The notes beneath the pieces are model-generated. The model was not told the origin of the DNA, ran no database searches, and saw only the letters and a list, made by a program, of their open reading frames with translations. Below are positions 33,697 to 46,764 of a stretch of DNA of 64,000 bases, one piece after another (position 1 is the first letter of the stretch; each line of letters begins with the position of its first letter). The translations under genes and the position numbers were made by a program. This stretch comes from Lineolata rhizophorae (Eukaryota > Ascomycota > Dothideomycetes > Lineolatales > Lineolataceae). The DNA lies in contig MU001691.1 of assembly GCA_010093515.1 (NCBI GenBank), positions 199,813-263,812 on the forward strand, in the 5' to 3' direction.

Positions 33697-35684
33697 CGTA
33701 TATTGCGCCTTTGCAGTACCAAGAGCCTGGTGGGTACGAAGATTGAGAATGATCGAGCAAGATTTTAGGGGCAGTGCAAACACTTCGGACGAAACGAATT
33801 GGCTAGAATCCCTAAGACTTGAGCGCAATAAACGGAAGGACGGCAACGAAGGAGAACCGATCCAGTCGTGGAGAAGCAAAAGCGAACGTGGTGTATCGCA
33901 AAATACGAATGGAAGGCACTAATAGAAGGGCTAGAGAGCCAAACTTGAGGCGAAGATGGACAACGGGATATATATACAACTTTGGGCATGCCTGGACTTG
34001 AGTTTAATTTTAGTTAAGAATTATGGCGAACTTTGCCATCAATCATTGCATGATCCCTAGAACAGGGCTCATCTCGACTTTAGTCCAAAATCGTAGCTAG
34101 CCAGAGTCAAGCTTGTCACACGAAGAAAGAAACATCACTCCAAGACCCACCATACGCGGATGAAGGCGGCGCCACCTGCTCAAAGACTAGCGCACAGAGC
34201 GACAGAAAAGCTGGCGAGCAGAAAATGATGTAACCGGCATAATTATGTCTATCTTGTAGAACCATGCGCCTTTGTTTTATGGCGTTGAAGCTAAGCATCG
34301 CCATTGGATCGTACGCGTTTCGAGAACGCTGCCAGCTCAGATGCTGTGCAACAAAAGTTTGAGGTATAGTGAATTGGTAACACAGAATGGAAATGCCAAG
34401 CCACGTGGCTTCGTGGTGTAAATGACGAGCATCCTTGGGAGGCGGTTGTAACTTGATAGCCTAACTCTGATGAAAAGGTCTCTATAATCACCCGCTGTGG
34501 GGTGCTAAGCTTGGCAGCGCTTGTTGCCGCGACTATCGTTCTGCAGGTGAATCTTGGCCGTTAGACTAACCGTGGAGGGCGTGTTGGAAATGAGAGATCA
34601 AACTGCTGAGATTTGGCTAAGATAACTTGGACGGTTCTGTTAGTTTGAGGGCGGAATTCGCTCTGTCTTTGAAGAGACGGACTACACAATATTCTCTGAC
34701 AAGATATTCCGCGAAAAGCCGACGGTAGTTGTCCACCTATTGGGGCTCTCCTGAGCACATACAACTGGAGCTGAAGTAGTCGCAGGTGCCGAACGCCTTA
34801 CCCCGTCAGTCAATCAGTCCGATCCCTTCGATATTCACTGTCACCGGCCTCAAGCTCAGCCCTGTATACGGGGTTCGTAGTACAACGGCGCATTTCACCA
34901 TTGGCCTCTTTACAGCAGCTGCTTCGCTGAAACCATGTCGGATGGAGCCGAGAGCGTGGGAACGCCTTACAAAGAAAGTGTGGCGCTTCCGCCTGACCTC
35001 TCGCACCACCATTGCTGCTAGGACATCTTGTGCTCTTGTGTAATTCAATAGTAGCTTAATGCTAAAAATATATGAAAGAAACATAACTCGATCTCGGAAA
35101 GGCGGAGCAACCTATATCAGAAGAACCTCTAATGGCTCCTAGAGCATACTATCCGATTATAGGCTCTTGACTCTAGAAAATGTGGTGAAGCGCAATTCGA
35201 AGAGAGTCAGCGTTGTTGGATGACTTTACCTCATGGACATGTCGTTAAAGAGAGTGGAGCGAAGGCGCGAAACCGTAGCCGAGGCCGGTGCCGCCGTGGC
35301 GCTGTGGGCGCTAGACCAAGACGATAGGTGTTAGAAACCCACATTGTCTCCACCAGGGTCGACAGACGATTCGTCGCTCCTGGAACACAACCTAAGCGAA
35401 CTGTTTAGCTTCTGATGGTGTTGACGTTCGTTAGACTTGGCGACCCTACAAATTTCTCTCTGCACTCTACACCCTCTAGACATCACGAGGCCCGGAACTA
35501 ATGCATTGCCTACGACTTATGGAGAGAACAGGCTCCTGGAAAACTGTATGATTGTGCGAGTTATCAACTTTTTACACGTGAATTATTCCACAACAAATAA
35601 TTAATCATTACCACCATTGGGCGCCAAAAGAAATTATGCGCTTTTTTTGGTTCAGAAAATGCAGCTCGCTTCCCCTTAGGGACT
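33697..35684. other. Intergenic region upstream of the AA9 gene
   Basis: About 2 kb with the AA9 promoter at its left and the 3' end of the FAD oxidase gene at its right. Apart from a TATA element near 33.97 kb nothing specific was recognised; short frames on both strands show no family resemblance. Confidence 0.5.
33969..33976 (-). promoter_or_regulatory. TATA element of the AA9 gene
   Basis: TATATATA lies about 270 bases upstream of the AA9 start codon on the gene's strand. Position fits a fungal core promoter, though a longer leader than average is implied. Confidence 0.45.
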
Positions 35685-37863
35685 TCACTGCTTCTTGCAC
35701 AGCCTAGTACCATACTCAATGACTTCCCAATCCTCCGTACCGGGCGTAGACTTAGCGTAGAAGACACCGTTCGGGTCCCAAGTCTGCTTGATCTCCAGGA
35801 GCCTTGGGTAGTTGTCTCCCCAGTACGTCTCTTGCCAGTTCGGCTCGTTGACATCGCCCTACGTAATTGATTAGCTAAGACTCTTTAAACCGGAAAGGGA
35901 CAAAAATGAGCAGCTCGTACCTCGTTGATGTAGGACGCCGAGTTAGGCGACGCATCCCTCAGCTTCTGGCCCAGAGTATTTGTAACCATATCTTCTATCT
36001 CCTTCCGCTCCTCCCACGACATGCCCGGCTCCGCTGAGACGATGTACAGGTTCGCGGTCGCCGCTCTGCGCCATGCTGGATGCGTCGCGCTATAGTCTTC
36101 CTGCGGAATTGCGTGGCCTGGGTTGACGACGTGGCCGCCCATGACGGCGGCGCTGGCCGCAGCCCCTCCACCGCCGAAGCCGCCAAAGCCGCCACTGCCT
36201 GCACCGATAACTTCCCTGATGGCGTCGACAATCTCGTCGCCGTGTTGTTCGATATCCTCGGCGACAAATAGGCGGCCGCCAACGAGAGACTGCTGGTCGC
36301 CGACGTTGTTGGTCTTGGAAAACATGTTATACCAGAGGTCATAGAAGTTGCTGAACTCCCGAATTTCGTGCTGGTATTGGACGCCATCCTGGTCCAACTT
36401 GTCGAGGAAAGGTTGGACGACCTAAATAGTGTAAGTAGGTTTGGCCGCGGACTTTAGATTCCGAAAATTTGTAGAAAAGACTACGTGACGAACCTGGGTG
36501 AACTCTTGCTCTGTCATGTTGGGCCCAACTACGGGTTGAATGTTGAGGTTGCCATTCATCAATGCGAACCAAACGTACATGCCAGCCTCCGTGAAGTGGT
36601 TGGCCATGTTATGGAAGTCGGCGACCCCCGTCCAGAACGTCTCATCATAACCAGTAATGTTGACGCTCATCCCTATATTACTTAGTTCCCACTTCTGAAG
36701 ACACCTTCCGTTGGAGTCGAGTCACTTACCAGTACAGGTCATTTCCGGGTGAGTTTTGATAGTCACAGATGTGAGAACACCGAAAGTCGATGGGCCGCCG
36801 CCCTTGAGCGCCCAGAACAGATCAGGATTCTCCTCCGCGTTGGCAGTCGTAAGGTCGCCATCCGCAGTAACGACCTTGAACTCAAGAGCCTGGTCCGAGC
36901 CTAGATTGTCTAGTAAGTTAACTTGTCCGGACAAACATCAACATTTAAGATCTTACCAAGTCCGTGGTATCCGGCCAACGGACCATGTCCACCGCCCTGG
37001 ATAAATCCGCCAGCGATCCCGACAGTCTATTTATAGGTCAGATAATGAGCGTTTCATTTCACTCTGACTTGTCCACTTACAGGGCACTCGCCGCCAACCA
37101 CAACGACCGGCGGATCCAGCTGGTTTGCCGCCGGATAAAGCTGACTATGCTGGACACCTGATCCCAGAGTGACCGCGCCTCCAGTCCAATCGCCGGGCCC
37201 ATCATAGCTCGAAGTAAACTCGATGCTGTTGAGGGCGTGGGTATTGATGGCCAACGAGCCGTACCCGGTGGAGCGGCCCATGAAGTCGTGGCCTGTGTTG
37301 CGAATCACCAGGCGAAGGTTGTGCTCGGCGGCGAACTGGACACCCGCCTGGACGTGCTCTGCCGTCTTGGCCATGACGACGTACTCCGGCAGGAAGCCGA
37401 GGGTGCAGGTGCCTTGTGCGTTCTGTGCAGGCTCACACGTGGTGTTTGAGTAGAAGGGCCACATGAGGGTGGCGGGCTGGTCGTCACTGGGGTGGAATGA
37501 GCACTTGTTGCTTTCTGCTATAGTCTGGAAGATGACTTACACCCACTCGGCAACTCCATAGCCTTGTACGGCCTCTTGGCATTCCTGCTGATTGTACGTA
37601 GCTTCAACGTTGGCGCCGTGGTTCTGGTAGCAGGGAGCACCGGCCGGCGCATTAGCAACTAGGTTGCCGTCGACTGCCGTGTTGAGTTCGTCCCAGGCCG
37701 ATTGCTCCGGCCAGCAGTCGTCCGAATTATAGCATTTGCACGAGTAAGTCGCGCCGTTCCACGTCGTGGTCGGAGCGTCATTTTGGCGCTTTTGGATGCC
37801 ACCACGGCCCGCCGCGGCGTTCGTGGCGAGTAGAAGCGCCGAAAGAAGGTGCTGAAGACCCAT
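35685..37863 (-). CDS. Secreted FAD-linked oxidoreductase, berberine-bridge type
   Basis: Flavoprotein oxidase of the PCMH-type FAD-binding family, which oxidises sugars, phenolics or secondary metabolites with oxygen. Seven exons read right to left: 37541-37863, 37081-37486, 36957-37026, 36730-36909, 36494-36672, 35921-36421 and 35685-35858, giving 610 residues. The signal peptide is about 1-19. The FAD-binding part contains EYVVMAKTAEHVQAGVQFA, the histidine-bearing RNTGHDFMGRSTG (probable covalent flavin site), VVVGGECPTVGIAGG, and GGGHGPLAGYHGLG, where a cysteine is not evident, so single rather than double attachment is likely. The C-terminal BBE motif YWGDNYPRLLEIKQTWDPNGVF is complete. 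A Gly/Ala-rich insert sits in the middle of the substrate domain. No biosynthetic cluster genes are adjacent; substrate unknown. Confidence 0.93.
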
Positions 37864-39092
37864 TGTGAGAAGTTCTTGAGGACGACGGCGAGAATGGCGA
37901 CGCGTAAGGAAGGATAAAAAATGGCCAAAAATACCTTATATACAACCATGGTAGTTTTTTACATTGCACATGATGGCGCGAGTGGTTTAGGAACTAGAAG
38001 GTCTTGTCACAGTGCTCCAATTGCTCCGCCTGTGCCATTGCGTTTGCGCACATTAATTGAACGCATAGACGCCCCTTAGCAAATCGACCCATGGCGTGAT
38101 GTTTCTTTGACATAGGAAATTCCCGTAGATCCAGTTGATCCGGTAGCGTCTTGGGTGATAGTTCCAGAAATGAAGAGCGACTCAATTCGTTTAATAATAT
38201 GGACGGAAGAACGGGTACTAAGTACCGTCGCTACGACGGCCTAGTCACACGGACTACGCTGCTTGGATGGTTCTGTTGCAGCTAGCTGTTTTCAGCAATT
38301 GAACATAATCTCTATTACTTTTCTTGCTAACTCGTGCACAATGCCTACCAGTTCTCCATAGAAGAGTGACATATCGTAGGTGTGATAAACCCGAGTCCAA
38401 AAACTAGTCGTCGGGAATAATGAGGAGGGCAAAGGAAGTACAGAAGGAAGTTTGAATCCATATTCTGCTCTTGAGAGAATATCAATTTTCCTGGGTGCGG
38501 GGACAATATATTCGATGGTCCGGGGGCTATAACGTCGGTGCGTCGATAATGGTTCTCGCGGGGTACCCCGCAGCAGAGCGGATAATATGGTGGGGCCGTT
38601 CTTCTCGGCGGGTCTTCCGATACGTAAAGTGATCAAAGTTTGCAATACCCTCAAATAGGTCTTCAATTACCGATTTTCACAGCAAAACTGCAGCCCTAAA
38701 GGGTGCCCCCCCATCTTTAGTCGTACGAGCAACTGTGCATGTGAGCTTCGGAGCAATAAGAGATTACCATCAGTAGAATAAGGGCTATCTAGAGATTAGC
38801 CTACACACAATAAGTGCACGAGTAGTAAGATTGGATTCTAAGACGGATAGGGTGCATATGCCCGGGTACCTTTGAAATAAACAATGTAATTAGCAAGGGC
38901 TACATAAAAGGGAAGATCTACGAGCACATACCCTAAAGCCCGTGTACCTGGCTGTCCACCAACTTAACGCAACTGTTAGATCCGAGCTAGAGATTATGCT
39001 GCGCCAGGATTAACGTTCAAGATCCTCTTCTATTCCGCTGGAGCTTCTATTTAGGTATTAGAATATACATTACTAATATTTGCTATTCGAAA
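37864..39092. other. Intergenic region between the FAD oxidase and Pol III subunit genes
   Basis: About 1.2 kb. It holds the FAD oxidase promoter and, at its right end, the 3' side of the Pol III subunit gene. From 38.7 to 39.05 kb the sequence is AT-richer and could be an old repeat, but no element could be named. Confidence 0.45.
37935..37942 (-). promoter_or_regulatory. TATA box of the FAD oxidase gene
   Basis: On the minus strand TATATAAG lies about 72 bases before the start codon at 37863, a typical distance for a fungal core promoter. Confidence 0.6.
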
Positions 39093-42000
39093 TCAAGCCG
39101 GGAACTCGTCTTCCAACCTCAAAGACGCCTTGACATTCATGCTCAGCAGCTCCTGCACGAGCAGTTTTGCCGCGTACGGGATTGTCATCCTCACGACGCC
39201 CTTGGTGCTCTTGCAGGTCTGACACCAGCCCTGGTATCCCATCATGCCGCAGCGCTCGCAGATGTCGCACTCGTGCGCGTCGGACGAGAGCATCAGGCGC
39301 TCGAGCAGCAGCTGACTCGCGCCGTACGCGATGAGGCAATCGCGCTCCATCTCGCCTAGACGGAGGCCGCCTTCGCGCGAGCGCCCCTCGGTGGGCTGGC
39401 GCGTGAGAATGGCGCGCGGCCCTTTGGAGCGCGAGTGCATCTTGTCCTGGACCATGTGCTTGAGCTTCTGGTAGTAGATGGGACCGAAGAAGACGTAGGC
39501 CGGGAGACACTCGCCCGTGATGCCTGAGGTGAGCATGTCCTTGCCGGAGTAGGAGAAGCCATGCCGCAGGAGCAGGTCGCCCATGTCCTCGACTTTGGAG
39601 CCGCCGAAGGCGGTTCCGTATTGCTGGGTCCCGCTCAGCACGCCCGCCTTGCCCGCCACGAGCTCCAGCATCTTGCCCACGGTCATGCGCGACGGGAAGC
39701 CGTGCGGGTTCATGATGACGTCTGGGACGATGCCTGTATCGCTGAAGGGCATGTCGGCCTGCGACGCAATGATGCCTACGACGCCCTTCTGGCCGTGCCG
39801 CGACGAGAACTTGTCGCCCAGCTCCGGCCGCCTAGTCTGCCGCGTCTGTATCTTGAGGATGCGTGTGTCACCCTCATTAGCTGTGATCATGACCTTGTCA
39901 ACGTAGGAGGGGTCCGGAAGCCTGTATGACATGGGCGCTTGGCGCCACTCCTCGCGCCCAATGTCGGAGCCTAGCGGGTTCACCGACGTGATGACAGGCA
40001 CTTGCTTCAGAAGGTAAACATCGTCCTTTTGTAGCTCGCTGCCAACTTCTACAATGCCGTCATTGCCGAGCTTGCTATGCCGCTTGTTATTCGGGTCCCT
40101 ATCGCCGATCCGGTCTTGCGTACCGTTCGCGTACGTCTTGAGCGGCATTGTGATCTTTCTATAGACCTGACAGCGACCGAAGCCACGATCGCAGGATGCC
40201 TGATTGAGTACCAAGGCGTCTTCTATGTCGTACCCACTATACGACATGACTGCGACAATGGCGTTCTGCCCGGCAGGGAGCTTGTCGTACTTGATGAGTT
40301 CTATAGTGCGGGTGGAGACAAGAGGTTTCTGAGGATAAACCATAAGGTATAACAAAGTGTCGATTCGCGTGAACTGATTGTAAGCAATAGCACCGATGGC
40401 TTGTTTACCCATGGCGCACTGGTAAGTGTTACGCGGCGATTGATTATGGTGAGGATAAGGAATAAGGCCAGCGACAGCGCCCAGAATAGTGAACGGTTCG
40501 ATTTCTAGATGCGTAGTGGTTTCATTGATGTCGGTCTCATAGATGGCTATGTTGGAGTCGTTTTCCTCGTTGACATCCAAATATTCTACCAGTCCGCGCG
40601 AGAGGAAGTCATCAAAGTCCCAAGTGCCCTTGCGTAACGACATCAAATGCCGTACTGTGACTTTTGATTTCTTTCTCTCAACGACGATAAGCGGCCTGCA
40701 AATGCGGCCTTCGTCTGTAGCAATATGGACAGCGTTATGGTGATGGTTGATGTAAATGCTGACGAATTCAGAGACTCGGCCCATCCGGCGAAACTTCCTG
40801 AAACCATTTAGAAAGTCCTTAGGTTCTCGTGTAACTGCAACAGGGGTCCCGTTGATGAAGATGATGTACGCTCCGCCTTGGTAGATCTCTGCTCCCGTGG
40901 CAGACGTGACATGTTCGGCCCCCAGGATGAATATCAACTTCCTCACCGGTTCTTCTTCGTCGTCAGTAGTGATGTGCGTCATCAGCGCTAAGTTCTTGAC
41001 GAGACCGCAAGCCTCGCCCTCGGGCGTGTCTGCCGGACACAGCATGCCGAACTGCGACGGCTGCAGCGCGCGCGGCCCGCTAATTTTCCGAGTCTTCTCA
41101 AACTGACTGGTGATTCGAGTCATCATGCCCAAGGCGCTGATGTAGCTAAGCCGGCTGAGGACATGCGTGATGCCGGCGCGCTCCATTTTAAAACGGCGTA
41201 GGTTCCAGTTCCCAGTTGCGATGGCGCGCTCCATGCCGGCAGTAATGTGGCCGCCGTGGACTTCGATCAATTTGTACGCGTCGAATTCGGCGGAGCGGTT
41301 CTGCTTCTTGAGAACCTTGTCGATGCTCGTCTTGAAGTCGGAGTTGAAACGCTTGAAGTGGTCCTCGAAAAGTAGTGAGAGCATCTGGCCTGCCAACTCT
41401 AGTCGCTTATTGCCGACGTAATCTCGATCATCGACCAAGGTCGGGTCATGTATTGCCATGAGAACTCTTCGAACCATAAAGGCAATGTACAACGCCTTAG
41501 GGCGGAAATTGAGTCCTTGAACAGGAACATGCGTTATGATGGTTGAGCATAGTGCGTCGATTGCTTCTTGCATGTTGCTTCGGCGTTGGGTTGCACCTGT
41601 AGGCCTTCTTTGTATTCTAACCTTCTCTCCTATCCACGCAAGGGCTTGTTGTTGTGTGTGGATGCCTTCCTTCATCGCTTCCTCGAGGTTGATCGAGAAC
41701 TCGTCTTCAAAGACCATGTCATGGCCGGCAACAAGCAACATAATCTCGCGGTCTGACTGGACACCCATCGCTTTGAACACAATGGCAATAGGAACATCCT
41801 CGCTTAGGATATTGTGTTTTAGAAATAATAGCCCCTTTCTATGTTGCACGTAGGTCTTGGACTTCTTCTCGTGTGTAGAACTGGTGACCGAAGCTTGAAC
41901 CATACCCTTCGTTGCCTCTACGATCACTCGGTTTTTACTCAGTTGCTCATGGACAAGAATGACCTTCTCCTGCCCGCGCACGATGAAGTATCCGCCGGGA

Positions 42001-42879
42001 TCCACGGTACACTCATTCATGTGCGCTAGTTCGCGGTCCGACTTGCCGTTCAAGACGCACTTATTACTGCGTAGCATTATTGGCATCCTCCCGATCCGGA
42101 TGTCCTTTCTCTTGATGCGCTGTTGTCCTCTCCTGTATTCGACATCGACCACAATCGGCGCTGCGTACGTCATATCTCGCAGCCGGCACTCATTGGGCGT
42201 GATGGTCGACTTGTGGCTGCGCAGGTCCTCCTCGTCTAGGCGGTTCGGCTCCAGCACGCGGATGTCGGTGTACTTGAACCAAAACTTGTCGTCCACATCG
42301 CTATAGACCATCTGGTTCGCCTTGACGATGTTTTTGAGCTCCACATCCACGAAGAAGTTGAACGAGTCAATATGTTGCTTGACGAGACCTTTGACCTTGA
42401 GGAAGGCCGGCAGGAGGTTCCACTTGTCGCGCGCCGTGTCGATAGGGTCGGTGAGGGATTTACCGTAGTAGAAAGGCTCGAGCAGTGCGTCGAAGGCCTG
42501 CCACATCATCGTTAGCTTAGGGCGCTGCTGTCATTCTTGTTTATCGCAGAAACACTCACATCGTCCTTCAATGGTGCTGCCTTCTTCCGCCGCGTACCGT
42601 GTGTCCCTTCCTCCCGCGCGCTCGAACCGGCCTCAGCACCATGTCGAATCGTTTCCTCTCCCGTTTGCGTCGTCGTCCGCGTGGTAGCAGTACCGGTATC
42701 CCTCGCACTTGTTCGTGGAGCGGCGCGTTTTCGCGGTGCCTTTACAGCTGGCTGTTGCAGACATTAGCTCGGAAACGGAAGTGATCAGCTCCAGCCGAAC
42801 GAACCTTTTTCGACGCATCGCCCTCTGCTGGGCTCTCCGCTGGAGCGCTAGTGGCCGCTTTCCGCGCCTTGGGTGGCAT
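39093..42879 (-). CDS. RPC2: RNA polymerase III second-largest subunit (RPC2)
   Basis: Forms half of the active-site cleft of RNA polymerase III, which makes tRNA, 5S rRNA and U6 RNA in the nucleus. Three exons read right to left: 42805-42879 (25 codons), 42560-42739 (60 codons) and 39093-42497, for 1219 residues. The ATG in the long exon is not the start: the family sequence [15 protein letters not shown] begins right after an acceptor, with a CTAAC branch point upstream. The first 85 residues are basic and Ala/Thr-rich, longer than in yeast (1149 residues). Signatures include [27 protein letters not shown], the hybrid-binding and wall regions, and a C-terminal zinc site with four cysteines ([19 protein letters not shown]). 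Intact housekeeping gene. Confidence 0.96.
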
Positions 42880-45800
42880 GGTGCAAAGCGAAGCCGTGAA
42901 GAAACAATGGCGCTGATGACGACGGAACGGGAGAAGGCAAAGATGTGCGGCTCAAGTCAGCCCTACGAGCTTTTGCTCCAATTTTGCTTCTTCGTGTCTG
43001 GCGGCGCGCGGCCCGGAGAGACGAACCATGGAGGGGCCACCGCTAATTATCGCTAACTTATCTTATCAGATGCGATAAGCATTGGGGCGCCTGAGTCCTG
43101 CATATCAAGCCAAGGCCGCGATGCTTAAACCTAGAATAGCCGATTGGCCCTTTTGGGCCCTCCACGATGCCGAAGACAGCTGTTGCGATTTCTGCATTTC
43201 ACACCCAACGAATGGGCGATTTAATTTGTTCCAATCTTCCTAGCGCAAAGATGGCGCACACGGCTACAGAGTTCGAAATGCTACGTCGGCACTTCAGTCT
43301 GGCGGCTGCCCCAATGGGCCGCCGTGCACAAACGCCTCCCCCCATCGAGGTCGACCACCCACATCCCCCGATACGGTCGAAGCCCTCCATCCATATGCGC
43401 ACCATGACACCCAACTAGCCGCGTGCAGAGCCAAGCCCGGCCTGCAGGTTTGAGCCCTTGGACGCGCAGTAGGCCCCGCGGCGTATGAAACGGCGCATTT
43501 GCGTGGTACAGTGCATACCCCATAATGGTGCGCTGCCGTCGAGACCGCGGCGCCGCGGGTAGGTACCTATGTAGGGAGGTGGTGGGGAACAGAGGAGGCT
43601 TTTATGTTCTCGACCAGCTCGACCGCCGTAATAGTGCAGCCTTCGGTCGTGACGGTGTCCCTTGCCCGCGGCGGGCCCGGCTGCAAGCGATTCCCGCCCG
43701 CCGCTCCCACGGCGTTTGCTTCCTGTTGTGCAAAGGTGCGCCGCCGCCAGCCCTCGCACAAGGAACCCCCTCGGCCCCACGTCGGGCGCGAGAGCGCATG
43801 GCGCACGCTCATGTATGTACTACCAAAGGCGCTGAAAACAGTGCAGTAGAAGAGGATAGTTGCGCAGATGAACACCTCGTCTCCACCTACCTCACTTAAG
43901 GGAGGCCTAAGAAAAGACCACAGCCAGCAATTCCAACTTATCGTTTCACGAATCGCGTGCATAGGCCCTACGTTTCTTTCTACATACTCTGTGACCCCAT
44001 ACCATGATCAACGCGCCGACTTGATCGCTCCCGTGGCCGGACACCTACTCACAACCAACCCCCATCCCCCCCCTCCACGCTTGCCTGGCGGCGGCACAAT
44101 TGCTCCCTGCTGCGCTCCAGTCCCGACGGCGGCGGCGGCGGTGGCGGCAGAGAAAGCCCGCCGTCCGACAACCCCCCTAAGCGCGCTTTTGACGGGTCCC
44201 ACCGCCACGCTGCCTTAGCACCTAAATACATAGGTGTGGTCGTTCGTCACAAAACCGAACGTACCCCGACGTCGGCGGCCCGGCGGCGCACCCCTCCCCC
44301 CCTCCTCTTTTGCCCCAAGACTGGCGGTGAGAAAGCGCCCGCTGTTTGGAGCCACGGCGCTCGCGCGTTTCGGCGCCCGCGGCCCCGCCCGGCTGCGTGC
44401 AGCGCAGTGCGGCGCGCCGCCTGCGTGCGTGCGAGCGTGCGTTGCGATCGCGCCCGTTGCGTTGTTGGGAACGCGAAGGGGGAAAAGGAATGCTGTAGTG
44501 TCGGCGACGGGCGAGCGAGTAGCGGGCGACATGTGGGCGGTGGCCTTGAGGGGGGGGAGGGGGAACCCCCTCCCGGACCGCCTGCTGATTGGCTCGGAAG
44601 CCTGCTAATTGAAAGCGCGAATAGCGACGGCTGGGAGAGCGAGGGCGAGGGTCAAAAGATGGATGGGGGTTGATGGGGTTGTGTGGAGAGCATCTCCTGC
44701 GTGCGTGCCTGGCTTGGACGAGTTACAGTGGCCGCGATGGGAGACGCCTGCGAGAGCCGTGGTGTGCAGGCATACATTACACGTGTCGGCTCGTAGTTAG
44801 ACTTTCTGGTGGATGAGGGCTGTGACTGCGAGGCGCCTCTTCAAGTGGGCGGGCTCCGTCTTTCGTGCCGTGGCTTGGCGCCGCTGGAAGGGTGAATGGC
44901 CCCAAAAAGGTGCCCCTGTTAGGCGCGGCTGCATGCTCCCCTACTTACTAGCACACGATTCTGCCCCGGCGTTGCCTGACGTCCCCATCTATGCACTTGT
45001 TTCTTCTGCTTCTCGAGTACCGAACGAAGGGCCTCGCCCTTGCCCATTGTTCAATTGTTCGACTGCCATTCGCTGCGAAAATCATTTCGGCGCGCGGGGC
45101 GCGCTTTGCCTGATGTCTGCCTCGTCCGATCGGCACGTCTGCGTCGGGCCAGAACCAAGGGCTGGCTTGCAAGACCCTGGTGGTGATGAGTTGCCATTAC
45201 CGGCGAGAGATCTGCGGAGGGGTCTCCAGTACATATGGGTCCTCCCGCACGAGCCTAAGAGAAGGGGGGGGCGTCACTGGTCACGGGGAGGCGGGCGGTG
45301 ACCTCCGCTATTGGAGCGACCGGGCGACCTGCCCTTGCCGTTCGGCATACTGGCGGCCGCCTTTTATCAAGTCCGCCTCAAGGCCAGAGTTGGCCAGGGC
45401 GTCGGTGCCTCCTCCTGCGGGCGAAAGTGGATTGTGTGATGGCTAGGTCTTCATCCTGTGCGCTGGCCTGTTGACTCCCCGCGGCCCAGGCGGCAGAGCA
45501 GTAGTCGTCGCTCTGTGGCAGGTGCTAGTAATGTGCCGTTTTCACGCTCAATCGGTTCGCCGTGCGTACTATGTGCCTTGGTGTTGGGTGAACGGCCAGG
45601 TACCTCCCGTCGTGCCAAGTAGGGTTGACTGTGGAAGGTGATCTATTGGCAATGACTATTGGGCGGTTGAGACTTGGGAGCAGCGGGCACGTTCTCCGCC
45701 TACGCACCGTCCCGCCCTCTCTCGAGCGAAGCCGCAGACGACGGCCCGGCTGAACTGCAACACAGCCCGAGGACCAGAATATCGTGGTCGAATTTCCAAA

Positions 45801-46764
45801 GGCCGCCGGCCATTCTTTTACCCGCTCGTCGTGGTGGTTGTACCGTGGGCAGCGCCTGGTTTAGCGGCCACGCAGCTCGTCGAGCGAGCCAGGCCACGGT
45901 CGAGGGCGCCCGCGCGGTGTGGCTGCAGGAAAGCTCTGCTTTATGTAAGGGTCGACAACCCTTGCCGTCCCCGGTGCTGCTTATTCGGCCTCCTTCGTCC
46001 CGCCGCACGCATATTGTACCATATCCCACAAACACCGCCCGGCGGGACTCGTCCCTCTTCGCGACATCCGCTCCTTGTCTGTCGTTTTCGTTGCGTGCTT
46101 TGCATCCTTTCCCTCCGCGAAAAGAGGTTGTACACTACCCGATAGACAGAGCGGCGGTGGCCCCGTCCCCGCAAAGCACGCGCGCCTCGAGCACCGACGC
46201 ACCGTTCGCCCCAAGCGCCGGGGGTAGGTTGGAGCCCGCATCCCAAAGGGCCCTGTACGACGTGGTGGGCGGGACTCCCGACCACGCCTCGCTCGCTCTC
46301 GCTCTCCGCCCATCGAGTGGGTGCGCGCGCACGACTCTCCCACGCCCGGAGTGGGAGTTTGTGGTATCATTATCGGAGGCGGAAAGAAGCCCCGTTGTAC
46401 GATTTGTTATCCGGTTTGTGTGAGTAGTTTCTCCCTCGTCGCTGTCCGTCGTTCCCTGCGAAATCCAGGCGGCTGCGCGTCGGGGCCCGGTTGCTCCGCT
46501 GGCCGAAACGCTCGATTCGACGTCGTCTCCTTTCCCTGTGGGAAGACCGCGCCGGCAGCGGGACGTCGAGTGGTTTGCTGGCGAGCTCGAATTTCCCCAC
46601 ACGCACGCACGCACGCGGACACTTCGCCGCCGGCATAATTGCATCCCCTCCACGTCGAGGGCCCCGGCCTGGTGGCGGCCTGGTTTTGTGCTTCGTAGGA
46701 TTACCCCGGTGTGCTGATTGACGATGCCCGTCTTGGGCGTTTGCACCTGTACAGAAAGATTAGC
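42880..46764. other. Shared upstream region of the divergent RPC2 and Puf4-like genes
   Basis: About 3.9 kb between two divergently read genes, GC-rich from 43.5 kb onward. No supported gene. Long open frames on both strands are low in complexity and come from base composition. It likely holds both promoters and a long leader for the Pumilio gene, including a short overlapping upstream frame that begins at an ATG near 46733, before the main start. Confidence 0.5.
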
